A stretch of 10,936 nt of DNA, taken from the NCBI GenBank assembly GCA_913062745.1, contig CAJXXJ010000068.1, forward strand, positions 1-10,936, read 5' to 3'. Position 1 is the first letter of the stretch. Each line of letters starts with the position of its first letter. Below are positions 1 through 6,356 of this stretch, piece after piece. The stretch comes from an uncultured Phaeodactylibacter sp. Its GTDB lineage: Bacteria > Bacteroidota > Bacteroidia > Chitinophagales > Saprospiraceae. Made by a program: the position numbers and the translations under genes. A model generated the notes under the pieces. The model worked only from the letters and a program-made list of their open reading frames with translations, did no database searches and was not told the DNA's origin.

Positions 1-720
1 GGTTTCGCCCTTCTCGCCGCGCTCCCGATCCCAACCGCTGTAGCCAATATCATCCAGCACGACGAAGTGCACCTGCCCCTGGTCAAAAGAGTAGTAGGAG
101 GGCGCAAAAAAGCGCTGAAAGGTCTCGCGGCTGTAGCGGGGCTGGTAGGCCCGCAGGTTGATGTCGTGGTTGCCGCAGACCGGGAAGTAGGGCTTGTGGA
201 TACTGCCCAGGGCCTCCCGAATTTCCGGGTACAGAGCCAGCCCGTCCCAGGCAATGTCGCCCAGCGGCACAAAGAACGCCATGTCCTCTGCCAGAAGGTG
301 ATTGACCATAAGCTGCCGGAACGCGCGGATATCATCGGGTGTCTTCGGCTGTATATCACCGAAGAATACGGCGCGGAACTGATCTTTGCGCTCCTCCGGG
401 AAAAGTTGAAAATCGAAGGCATCCGGCTCCTCTTCGTCCGCCTCGAAGCCATCGTATTTAAGCTGGGCGGCATCCGGGCTGCCGTTGGGCCGCAGAAAGT
501 GGAAAAACTGAGGTTGGTTGAATGTATTCAGCGGAAGGCGGTAGCCTGCCGGTTTTCGGATGAAGACTACTGCTTCCTGCTCGGGGCGGGGTAGCTCGTA
601 CGTGCCATCTGCGGCAGTTTGTACGACTTCCAGGCCATTGGAGACCGCTACCTGCGGGACACCCCGTTTTTCCCGGCCTATTTTTGTGTATACCTTGCCC
701 TTAATTATATCCTTTTGCAT
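1..720 (-). CDS. Calcineurin-like metallophosphoesterase, 3' part missing
   Basis: The frame reads from ATG at 720-718 to the left edge, giving 240 residues with the C-terminus outside the window. Residues 1-100 form a beta-rich N-terminal region of the kind seen before Bacteroidota phosphoesterases (MetallophosN-like, starting KGKVYTKIG). The catalytic domain begins near residue 115: FFGDIQ (D122), PLGDIAWDG (D155) and VCGNHDIN (N184, H185) are the metal-binding motifs of the calcineurin-like superfamily, followed by a VHFVVLDDI strand. The DxH motif is DxQ here, which I recall from related Bacteroidota members, so it need not mean loss of activity. No signal peptide is seen at this start. 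An in-frame TGA lies 30 bases upstream of the ATG, so an earlier start is unlikely. Substrate is unknown; phosphomonoester or phosphodiester hydrolysis is inferred from the fold. Confidence 0.9.
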   Translation of the reverse strand, partial: MQKDIIKGKVYTKIGREKRGVPQVAVSNGLEVVQTAADGTYELPRPEQEAVVFIRKPAGYRLPLNTFNQPQFFHFLRPNGSPDAAQLKYDGFEADEEEPDAFDFQLFPEERKDQFRAVFFGDIQPKTPDDIRAFRQLMVNHLLAEDMAFFVPLGDIAWDGLALYPEIREALGSIHKPYFPVCGNHDINLRAYQPRYSRETFQRFFAPSYYSFDQGQVHFVVLDDIGYSGWDRERGEKGET

Positions 721-763
721 AAAGCTGAAGTTCTGGTGGTCACTTGGTCAGGGCAGCAAGTTT

Positions 764-771
764 CAAAGATA
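764..771 (-). promoter_or_regulatory. Bacteroidota -7 box upstream of the phosphoesterase
   Basis: The minus strand reads TATCTTTG here, an exact match to the Bacteroidota sigma-ABfr -7 consensus TAnnTTTG, 43 bases before the phosphoesterase ATG. No convincing TTG -33 element is seen at the usual distance upstream, so the call rests on the -7 box and its position. Confidence 0.5.
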
Positions 772-802
772 GAACAGTCCGAACGGGGGAATGGACTGCC
801 CG

Positions 803-840
803 GGTTAAATTTTCTTTAGCAGTGTCGGGTAGATTTAACC
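803..840. repeat. 8-bp inverted repeat, possible operator
   Basis: GGTTAAAT at 803-810 is mirrored by ATTTAACC at 833-840, with a 22-base spacer. It lies about 80-120 bases upstream of the phosphoesterase ATG, upstream of its -7 box. It may be an operator half-site pair or a chance palindrome. Confidence 0.35.
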
Positions 841-941
841 TGCGGTTTACCTTGCTGCTGCATATTCGATACTCTTCATTGGTATACTTCTTTGCTGCGC
901 GATTGTTCATGACCGGCTTGATTTTGTGCGGCTTGTCTGGT

Positions 942-1015
942 ATACCGACGACGAAGTAGTTTCCCCGATAACTTCCGATAGGAGTCGGAGCAAACCATGA
1001 CTTCGTCGTCGGTAT
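942..1015. repeat. 16-bp perfect inverted repeat, 42-base spacer
   Basis: ATACCGACGACGAAGT at 942-957 has its exact reverse complement at 1000-1015. The spacer (958-999) holds a smaller CCGA/TCGG pair (975-978, 985-988). No T-run follows on either strand, so it does not look like an intrinsic terminator. It lies 95 bases upstream of the repeat-containing T9SS gene. It could be a binding site, a structured leader, or a remnant of a mobile element; the sequence does not decide. Confidence 0.6.
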
Positions 1016-1058
1016 TACTCTTATCTTCTAATCTAAATCGCTGCAAAACAATTAAGTA

Positions 1059-1066
1059 AAACTTTG
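1059..1066 (+). promoter_or_regulatory. Weak -7 box before the phase-variable T9SS gene
   Basis: AAACTTTG differs from TAnnTTTG at one defined position and ends 44 bases before the ATG at 1110. There is no TTG at the expected distance upstream. This is the best promoter candidate I see for the T9SS gene pair. Confidence 0.3.
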
Positions 1067-1109
1067 AAAATAGCCCAGAAACACGTATTTTTATGAAAAG
1101 CTTAACGTT

Positions 1110-2127
1110 ATGAAAAAATTCTCTTTGCTTCTCTTTGCTTCTCTTTGCTTCTCTTTGCTTCTCTTTGCTAGAGGCTAACAGTCAATCCACTGCAGACCCT
1201 GACCCATTGCGACAGCCACCTTCTTCATGTGATAACCCTACGCTGAATATCGGTGTCTCACCTTGCTGTTTGACCAATTCCTCTCTGTGCTTGCCATGGG
1301 AGGAAAACCCAGAGGTCACCTGGAATTTTGGGGATGGCAACAGCGAAATCTCCTCCGATCCCGTTCAGCATTGTTATTGCGAAAAGGGGATCTATACCGT
1401 TACAGCCAGTGCAGCAGGTTATCCAACCACATCAACTTTTGTCACGATTACAGGCACCTGTGTCAATCCTGAGTTCACTTACGAAATTACTGACTGGGAG
1501 GGGTGTACAGACCCAACAATTTGCAGCGAAGACTGTGATGAGGTTACGATAGAGCTTACAGATATTTCCACGAGTGCTTTCGAAGAAGAAACCATCACGG
1601 GAGTGGATTGGGATGTAGAAGTATTCCAGTCCGGTACGCTGGTCAATACTATAAGTGCATCCGGCAGCCCAGCCACTGTAACCATTAACAACTGGAACGG
1701 TGGAACGAAAGTGGTCGTTAATCAAACGATATATACATGCCTGGATGAAACTTCTGCACCACAAACTATAAAAATAGACTGTTTGCTCTCGGATGGAGAA
1801 AATATGAGGTCACTAATTGCTGGAATTGAGAGCCCGGATGAGCAAGCCAAACAGTCAGCAGAAGTTCAGGTTAAAAAAATATTTTCAGGATTACCTCTGC
1901 AGGCCCATTCCGTAGTTGACAAAATAATCATTGAAGCGCCTGCTTCAACCCATTTTCCAAAGGCAAAATACCAGCTTGTAGCGTTAAATGGGAAAACTGT
2001 GCGATCCGGAAAGATTAGTCATGGAACTCATACAATACCAACAGCGGACCTTCCTCAGGGGCTATATGTACTACAACTCCATAGTGGTAAATTGCTTAAT
2101 CAAAACCTGAAAGTATGGGTGCATTAA
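1110..2127 (+). CDS. Secreted Cys-rich PKD protein with T9SS tail, currently out of frame at its start
   Basis: The ATG at 1110 starts a typical signal peptide (MKKFSLLLFASLCF), but with five 10-bp repeats this frame stops at TAA 1176-1178 after 22 codons. The main body is in another frame, open from after a TGA at 1111-1113 to the stop at 2125-2127. It has no ATG start near its N-terminus, only TTG codons inside the repeat (for example 1135), which would give a signal lacking basic residues. Removing one repeat joins ATG to body. The body shows a PKD-like domain near nt 1230-1460 (WNFGDG at 1321, then a Y-x-C-x-x-G-I-Y-T-V-T strand), an unassigned middle region, and a C-terminal T9SS type A-like sorting domain (about 1870-2124; LNGKTVRSGKI, LPQGLYVLQL, LKVWV). 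The body after the repeat has 12 cysteines. It is probably exported and surface-attached or released; its ligand is unknown. The next gene overlaps its 3' end. Confidence 0.8.
1121..1170 (+). repeat. Five tandem copies of a 10-bp unit in the signal-peptide region
   Basis: The unit CTCTTTGCTT occurs at 1121, 1131, 1141 and 1151, with a fifth copy at 1161-1170 that differs only in its last base (A). The unit length is not a multiple of three, so gain or loss of a copy shifts the reading frame. It begins 9 bases after the start codon at 1110-1112 (M-K-K-F...). Because ten bases read in any frame cycle through the same ten codons, the repeat encodes the same hydrophobic residues (L,F,A,S,L,C,F,S,L,L) in every frame. 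Confidence 0.95.
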
Positions 2128-3056
2128 AAATTGGGCCTGTACTGCTGTTCGTTTTCTGTTGTTCTTTACTGGCAGCGCAGCGCGCAGATTCTTTATCCTA
2201 CTCTATTATAACACCCGAGGATGATGCCTGGGAATGTGGATATTATGTGAGCTATACTAATAGAGCATCTCCTGTGGGAGCCTGCTTATTCAATGGAGAG
2301 GAGTACGCACCTTACCTTGGGGTAAGGTTTAGAAATATTCAGATAACGGATGCTGAGCAGATAGACTCCGCCTTTCTTCAGTTTTCTTCCAGAGGGTCAG
2401 AGTTAGTAGTCAACCCTATACCGCTGAAAATCACGGGACAGCCTGATCCCCATCCGCCACCTTTCTCTTATGAGGTCTACAGCATCAGCAGCAAGCCCAG
2501 GACCGAAAACCATGCAGTATGGCCTTTACAGGGCGGATGGAATCATGACTACCGCGGCCCCAACATGCGTACGCCGGATGTCGCTCCCATCCTCCGCGAA
2601 ATTATCAGTCAGGAGGAATGGCAGACAGACTCCAATGCGGTAGTTTTTATCATTGAGAATGCCGAAGACAGCATTTACCGGCAGATAGGGCTGCATAGCC
2701 TGAGTGTCCATCAGCCTTCACCTAAAGAATTGCTGCCGGAGCTTATCATTTTTACTACGGTGAACGACACCCTTGCACCTCCCTCCGAAGGCCGCTCTTC
2801 ATGGGTAACTGTTGGTCCCAACCCAATAAGCGAAAGGACGCTGCTCAGAGCCAAACTGCAGCAAAACGGAGAACTCGAATGGTCTCTGTACGATGCAGCC
2901 GGGCGTCAATTGCACCGGCGCACTTTATTGCTCGCAGAAGGAGAGCACGAGATTAGCCTTGAAGGTTTAAACACTTTGGACTCCGGGATTTACTTCTTGC
3001 AGGTGCGGGCGGGAGGCCGGGCGCATGTCTTTCGGTTATTGCAGATTGCCAGATGA
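2115..3056 (+). CDS. Secreted protein with beta-sandwich module and T9SS sorting domain
   Basis: The product has 313 residues. The start is ATG 2115, which overlaps the previous gene by 13 bp and gives a clear signal peptide (hydrophobic residues 5-20, cleavage near AAQ). The middle (about 30-220) resembles a beta-sandwich module common in secreted proteins of marine bacteria: LGVRFRNIQI, SAFLQFSS, LKITGQ, SSKPRTENHAVW, then TPDVAPILREIISQEEW and AVVFII. I recognise the pattern but not an established function. Residues 231-313 are a canonical T9SS type A sorting domain (VGPNPISE, WSLYDAAGRQL, LDSGIYFLQV). It is likely moved across the outer membrane by T9SS with the upstream protein. The overlap suggests one operon and possible translational coupling. 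GC content looks lower than in the metabolic genes nearby. Confidence 0.85.
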   Translation: MGALKIGPVLLFVFCCSLLAAQRADSLSYSIITPEDDAWECGYYVSYTNRASPVGACLFNGEEYAPYLGVRFRNIQITDAEQIDSAFLQFSSRGSELVVNPIPLKITGQPDPHPPPFSYEVYSISSKPRTENHAVWPLQGGWNHDYRGPNMRTPDVAPILREIISQEEWQTDSNAVVFIIENAEDSIYRQIGLHSLSVHQPSPKELLPELIIFTTVNDTLAPPSEGRSSWVTVGPNPISERTLLRAKLQQNGELEWSLYDAAGRQLHRRTLLLAEGEHEISLEGLNTLDSGIYFLQVRAGGRAHVFRLLQIAR

Positions 3057-3162
3057 GAAGGTGTATTCAAAAGACCGTTTAAGATATGCTCCGCAAGCTT
3101 GTTTCCGTGCAGGAGAGCATATCATTTTTCCCCTTCCCGCGTTATACCTAATTAAAAGGACC

Positions 3163-3663
3163 ATGCGACTTTACCTCCCCTATCTGTTTCTCGCTATGTT
3201 TTTACTGCCGCTGTCCCTGAGCGCGCAGCGCGGCATGACCAACAAAAAAATCACCAAAATCTTCCGGCAGCAGGAAATCATGACCGAAGGCGAGGATGGT
3301 GCCTGGCTGGTGCACATCCGCGAGCATATCCTGCTGTTCATTACCGACGAAGAGAACAACCGCATGCGTATCTTCACGCCCATCATCGAAGAGAAGCAGA
3401 TCGGCCCGGAGCTGCTGGAGAAAATGCTGCGCGCCAATTTCCGCTCTGCCCTTGATGCCAAGTACAGCCTCTACGACGGTTTTGTAGTCAGCGTTTTCAC
3501 CCACCCACTGCGCGAGCTGACCGAGGCGCAGATGCTTGATGCGATGGAGCAGGTGGCCAAACTGTCTGATACTTTTGGTACTACTTTTTCCAGTACGGAC
3601 CTGCACTACGGCGGAGAGGAGGAGCCCCCCGCCGAAGCGGAACCGGTGGAGGAACGCAGTTAA
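3163..3663 (+). CDS. Small secreted protein with YbjN/CesT-like pattern
   Basis: I start this at ATG 3163, giving 166 residues with a clear signal peptide (MRLYLPYLFLAMFLLPLSLSAQ). The frame is open from 3025, but that longer form would overlap the previous gene and bury the signal peptide. The mature part has the alternating pattern of the YbjN / type III chaperone-like fold: GAWLVHI, LLFITDEENNRMRIFTPI, a helix with LLEKMLRANF, then YSLYDGFVVSVFTHPLREL and a helix ending in a lattice of Ala/Leu. This is a fold-level resemblance only. The C-terminus is acidic and proline-rich. A loose promoter-like pair (TTG 3099-3101, TATCATTT 3120-3127, 18-base gap) lies upstream, so it may be transcribed separately from the T9SS pair. 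Role unknown. Confidence 0.75.
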   Translation: MRLYLPYLFLAMFLLPLSLSAQRGMTNKKITKIFRQQEIMTEGEDGAWLVHIREHILLFITDEENNRMRIFTPIIEEKQIGPELLEKMLRANFRSALDAKYSLYDGFVVSVFTHPLRELTEAQMLDAMEQVAKLSDTFGTTFSSTDLHYGGEEEPPAEAEPVEERS

Positions 3664-3670
3664 GCGGTTT

Positions 3671-3919
3671 TATAGTCCGCCAACCCAAGATTTGTGATTT
3701 CTGACTTGCTCTTTTTCCATCTCGCTGCGTTAAAAAGCCTCGCCGACTTCACCGTGGGGCCCCTTACCCCACGCTTCGTGTAGGCATCGCCTACGTTTTT
3801 TGCCCCCGACGATAAATGTCGGGCTTACAGTCCAGACCTTCAGCGTCTGGGATCCGAGACTTGCGCGCTAAAAAAATAGCTGCGCCATAATTTCACAAAT
3901 CTTAAGTTGTTGGACTTTA
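3671..3919. repeat. Composite palindromic element with terminal inverted repeats (MITE-like)
   Basis: The ends, 3671-3697 and 3893-3919, are inverted copies of each other matching at 22 of 27 positions, including an unbroken 11-base core (AAGATTTGTGA / TCACAAATCTT). Between them lie compact hairpins: CTTTTT 3711-3716 with AAAAAG 3732-3737; CGTGGGG 3753-3759 with CCCCACG 3767-3773; GTAGGC 3780-3785 with GCCTAC 3789-3794; CCCGAC 3805-3810 with GTCGGG 3818-3823; CCAGAC 3832-3837 with GTCTGG 3845-3850; and GCGCGCTA 3863-3870 with TAGC-T-GCGC 3877-3885. Both ends begin with TA. It has no coding capacity and sits 7 bases after a stop codon, between convergent genes. The form suggests a non-autonomous transposable element or extragenic repeat; copy number cannot be judged from one window. 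Confidence 0.6.
3780..3801 (+). terminator. Intrinsic terminator candidate
   Basis: GTAGGC-ATC-GCCTAC is a 6-bp stem with a 3-base loop, followed after one G by six T residues (3796-3801). It lies 117 bases downstream of the YbjN-like gene, in the right orientation to end its transcript, and forms part of the composite palindrome. Confidence 0.5.
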
Positions 3920-4014
3920 GTTTTTCATAAAACGGGCCGGCTGTTTTTTATTTGCCGGATTGACGAAAATTAACACTTATCCACCTTCAGGCCCCGTGAA
4001 GCAGCTGTGGGTTG

Positions 4015-4983
4015 TTATGATGCTCCCATCGCACTGGGCACCAGCCGGGCGGTAACTGCATCGAGCACCTGAAAGGCCGTCTCGGCCATCTTGTTACCCT
4101 GATTATCGAGCAGCGGGTTGATTTCGGTGACTTCCAGGCAGGCTACTTTTTCTGACTCGATCAGCCAGTTGATGATGCTTTCCACCTCTGCCGGGTCAAA
4201 GCCCTTGGAGACCGGCGTGCCGGTGCCTCTGGAGATGAGGTCACAATCCAGGCTGTCCACGTCAAAGGAGATGTAGATATGATCGCATTCGCTAAGCTGA
4301 TCCAGGGCTTCCTGCAGGCATTTTTGCAGCCCCCGGAAACGGATTTCTTCCACTTTGTAATTGCGGATACCCAAGGTGTCGATCAGCATGTCTTCGGCCG
4401 GCTCCGTATCGCGTACGCCGAAGAAGATTAAGTCTTCCGGCCGGAGTTTTTGCCCGGGAGTGCCGATGTTTTTCAGCCGTTCCCACTGTTCCACGGTTAC
4501 TTTGGTCACTTCGTTAGCCCGGTATTCCATATTATCCAGCCCGATAGCTGCCGCCAGAGGCATACCGTGCACATTGCCGGAGGGGGTGGTGTAGGGGGAG
4601 TGCAGGTCGGCGTGGGCATCGATCCAGACGACGCCGAGGCGCTTTTCCGGTGCGTGCGCTTTCACCCCGCTGATGGTGCCGAGGGCAGAGGAGTGGTCGC
4701 CGGACAAGACAATGGGGAAGAAGCCGTCGTCCATACAGCCCTTTACGGCATCCGATACGCGCTGGCACTGCTCGGCTACGTGGGTGATGCGCTTGGCAAA
4801 TCTTACGCGTACTTTATCGTAGACCGATTCATTGTGCGTGGGGACGTCGAGAAATGGGAATTGCTTGAAGTAGTTATTGCCGGCATTGATGGCCGCAATT
4901 TCGAGGGCATCGATGCCCATATCGGAACCCCGGGTGCCCGCTCCGATGTCAGAGCGGTTTTTGACGATTTTGATCGGCTTCAT
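4015..4983 (-). CDS. rocF: Arginase (ureohydrolase family)
   Basis: The product has 322 residues, about the usual arginase length. It hydrolyses L-arginine to L-ornithine and urea in the cytoplasm with a binuclear manganese centre. All metal-ligand motifs are present: GDHS (H97), DAHAD (D122, H124, D126) and SFDVDSLD (D241, D243). SGNVHGMP (135-142) supplies the loop with the catalytic histidine (H139), and EVTEINP (E288) supplies the guanidinium-binding glutamate. GTGTPV follows the second metal motif as in true arginases; agmatinase remains a lesser possibility. The gene lies 78 bases downstream of the lipoprotein gene on the same strand and could share its transcript, but no functional link is evident. 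No ornithine or urease genes are in view. Downstream it faces the YbjN-like gene across the palindromic element. Confidence 0.93.
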   Translation of the reverse strand: MKPIKIVKNRSDIGAGTRGSDMGIDALEIAAINAGNNYFKQFPFLDVPTHNESVYDKVRVRFAKRITHVAEQCQRVSDAVKGCMDDGFFPIVLSGDHSSALGTISGVKAHAPEKRLGVVWIDAHADLHSPYTTPSGNVHGMPLAAAIGLDNMEYRANEVTKVTVEQWERLKNIGTPGQKLRPEDLIFFGVRDTEPAEDMLIDTLGIRNYKVEEIRFRGLQKCLQEALDQLSECDHIYISFDVDSLDCDLISRGTGTPVSKGFDPAEVESIINWLIESEKVACLEVTEINPLLDNQGNKMAETAFQVLDAVTARLVPSAMGAS

Positions 4984-5061
4984 GTGGTAAAAATTTGGTT
5001 ATGGCTGTGCGCAAAATAGTAAACGCAGCTGCAATTTTTAGGATAACAGCGGAGGGAAATT

Positions 5062-5754
5062 TTAGTGCGGCCCAAAAGTGTACCCAATACTCAACTGCGG
5101 CGACAGCAATAGCCAACTTTCCTGGTCATAAGTGTTGAGAAGAAATATTGGGCTGGCCTCCAGATTGAGGTATGCCTTTTTGGCGAAAGCCCACTGAACG
5201 CCAATGTGAGCGAGCCCGGCAAAGCCCATCGGTGGGCGGCGAACATTGGCGTAGTTTTCAAAACTGCGTAAAGCGGCGTGGCCAAAAGCAGCGCCAGCGC
5301 CGTAATAATAGCCCATGGTATTAGAAACCTTTCTTTGCCAAACCACGGAAGTGCTTAGCCCGTAGCCACGTATCCAGCTGCCATTCAGCACAATACCCGC
5401 TCGCGGCAGCAGATACAAGTGCCGGCCCGGGATGCGCTCCCAATGGTACTGAGCATTGAGGCTGAAGCCACTGCGAAAGGTCGGATTTCCGTAGCTCATA
5501 TCGCCCCAGGCGCGTATTCCCAATGCCAGCCGATCCGAAAAGCCATAAGTCAGCTGCCCGCTGATACCCGGCACAGCCCATCCTCTGCTCTGAGATGGGC
5601 GGGCCTCCGGTAAAAGCTCAGCACTGCCCTGCAGGTCAATCTGGTTTTCCGAAAGCGGCCGGAACGGTAAGCTGACCGCAGGGCTGTAAACCAGGCTGCT
5701 GCTGCAGCTGCTGAGCAACACGAGCGAGAGAAAGAGTATGGTATTCGTTTTCAT
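5062..5754 (-). CDS. Outer-membrane lipoprotein with beta-barrel-like strands
   Basis: The product has 230 residues. The N-terminus is a lipoprotein signal with the box LSSC (Cys17 becoming the lipidated residue) followed by a Ser-rich stretch. The rest is rich in alternating aromatic/glycine strands (LTYGFSDRLALGIRAWG, GFSLNAQYHW, YYYGAGAAFGHAAL, FAGLAHIGVQWAF, LSPQLSIGYTFGPH), the pattern of outer-membrane barrel or barrel-like proteins, ending in an aromatic-containing strand. I cannot name a family. It is transcribed away from the DUF4385 gene across a 159-bp spacer and lies upstream of arginase. Lipidated barrel-like proteins of unknown role are common in Bacteroidota. Confidence 0.8.
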   Translation of the reverse strand: MKTNTILFLSLVLLSSCSSSLVYSPAVSLPFRPLSENQIDLQGSAELLPEARPSQSRGWAVPGISGQLTYGFSDRLALGIRAWGDMSYGNPTFRSGFSLNAQYHWERIPGRHLYLLPRAGIVLNGSWIRGYGLSTSVVWQRKVSNTMGYYYGAGAAFGHAALRSFENYANVRRPPMGFAGLAHIGVQWAFAKKAYLNLEASPIFLLNTYDQESWLLLSPQLSIGYTFGPH

Positions 5755-5837
5755 AGCAGGATTGGTGATGTTGATTGAGCGGAAAATACAGCCTCCTCAC
5801 CGGATAGGCCGAAAGCGGGATAAGCCTTAACCTTACG

Positions 5838-5867
5838 TTGGCCTGCTTAAGCTTTTACTTAATTTTG
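5838..5867 (+). promoter_or_regulatory. Bacteroidota-type promoter for the DUF4385 gene
   Basis: TTG at 5838-5840 and TAATTTTG at 5860-5867 match the -33 and -7 elements of the Bacteroidota primary sigma factor (TTG, TAnnTTTG) with a 19-base gap. The -7 box ends 46 bases before the ATG at 5914. This is the best-formed promoter in the window. Confidence 0.6.
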
Positions 5868-5913
5868 CAGCTACGAACTTCCCTGTTTTCGGCTCGTTTC
5901 TCCTTCAAAAAGT

Positions 5914-6354
5914 ATGCAGGACCACCCTTTCGACGGCATCAATTTGCGCGAAAACCCCGCAGCCTACCGCATCGGCCGTGGCGAATACGGCGTATGGCAC
6001 GCTGAGCCGTACAAAAGCGAGATACAGCCGCACTGGCAGTTTAAAGACGAAGCAGCCGCCCGCGCTGCCGTTGAAGCCATCCGGGAACGCTACGAAGCCT
6101 ACCGGTCAGCCGGTGACTTTCCGGGGATGGATGTGGCCCGCAAATTTTTGCAGATGGGCTTTACCCGTGCCCGCCGCTACGCCAAATACCCGGACGGCAG
6201 GAAGTACGGCGAAGGCGGCGAAGTGAAGCCCTCGGAGGCGGAGGACCCGGAGAAAGCGGCCGCAGCCCAAATCTATAAAGCGGCCTGGGATGCGGTGCGG
6301 GAAGACGAGGCTTACCAGCAGGCGAAGAAGGCGTGGCGGGAGGCTTATACCTGA
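5914..6354 (+). CDS. DUF4385 family protein
   Basis: The product has 146 residues, cytoplasmic, with no signal peptide or membrane segment. It matches the DUF4385 pattern as I know it: LRENPAAYRIGRGEYGV (11-27), EPYKSEIQPHW (31-41), then DFPGMDVARKF (68-78) and MGFTRARRYA (81-90), followed by GRKY. The conserved basic and aromatic residues are intact, so the gene looks functional. The C-terminal third is Ala/Lys/Glu-rich and probably helical. The family's biochemical role is not established. It has its own promoter and ends two bases from the stop codon of the convergent TlpA-like gene. Confidence 0.9.
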   Translation: MQDHPFDGINLRENPAAYRIGRGEYGVWHAEPYKSEIQPHWQFKDEAAARAAVEAIRERYEAYRSAGDFPGMDVARKFLQMGFTRARRYAKYPDGRKYGEGGEVKPSEAEDPEKAAAAQIYKAAWDAVREDEAYQQAKKAWREAYT

Positions 6355-6356
6355 TT

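Larger units (their letters stand above)
721..1109. other. Divergent intergenic region with several inverted repeats
   Basis: This 389-bp stretch separates two divergently transcribed genes. I see no credible protein; the short open frames have no family resemblance. It holds the phosphoesterase -7 box, an 8-bp perfect inverted repeat (803-810 with 833-840), a GGTATACC palindrome (939-946), a 16-bp perfect inverted repeat (942-957 with 1000-1015), and a weak plus-strand -7 box (1059-1066). It is AT-richer than the flanking phosphoesterase. It probably carries both promoters and their control sites. Confidence 0.5.

Noticed and set aside
67..594. Open plus-strand frame of 175 codons
   Set aside because: It is the antisense shadow of the phosphoesterase, whose minus-strand frame carries intact catalytic motifs.
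1093..1113. Six-codon leader frame (MKSLTL) whose TGA overlaps the ATG at 1110
   Set aside because: It could couple translation to the T9SS gene, but it is too short to distinguish from chance and has no supporting signal.
1135..2127. TTG at 1135 as the true start of the PKD/T9SS protein
   Set aside because: It lies inside the tandem repeat, lacks the basic residues of a signal peptide, and an ideal ATG start is one repeat unit out of frame.
3671..3919. CRISPR array or integron attC reading of the hairpin cluster
   Set aside because: The hairpins differ in sequence and spacing, and no direct repeats or attC core motifs are present.
3937..3958. CCGGC/GCCGG hairpin as arginase terminator
   Set aside because: The stem is only 5 bp with a 12-base loop, and there is no proper T-run after it on the minus strand.
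4450..5019. Long plus-strand frame of 189 codons
   Set aside because: Shadow of arginase; no family pattern.
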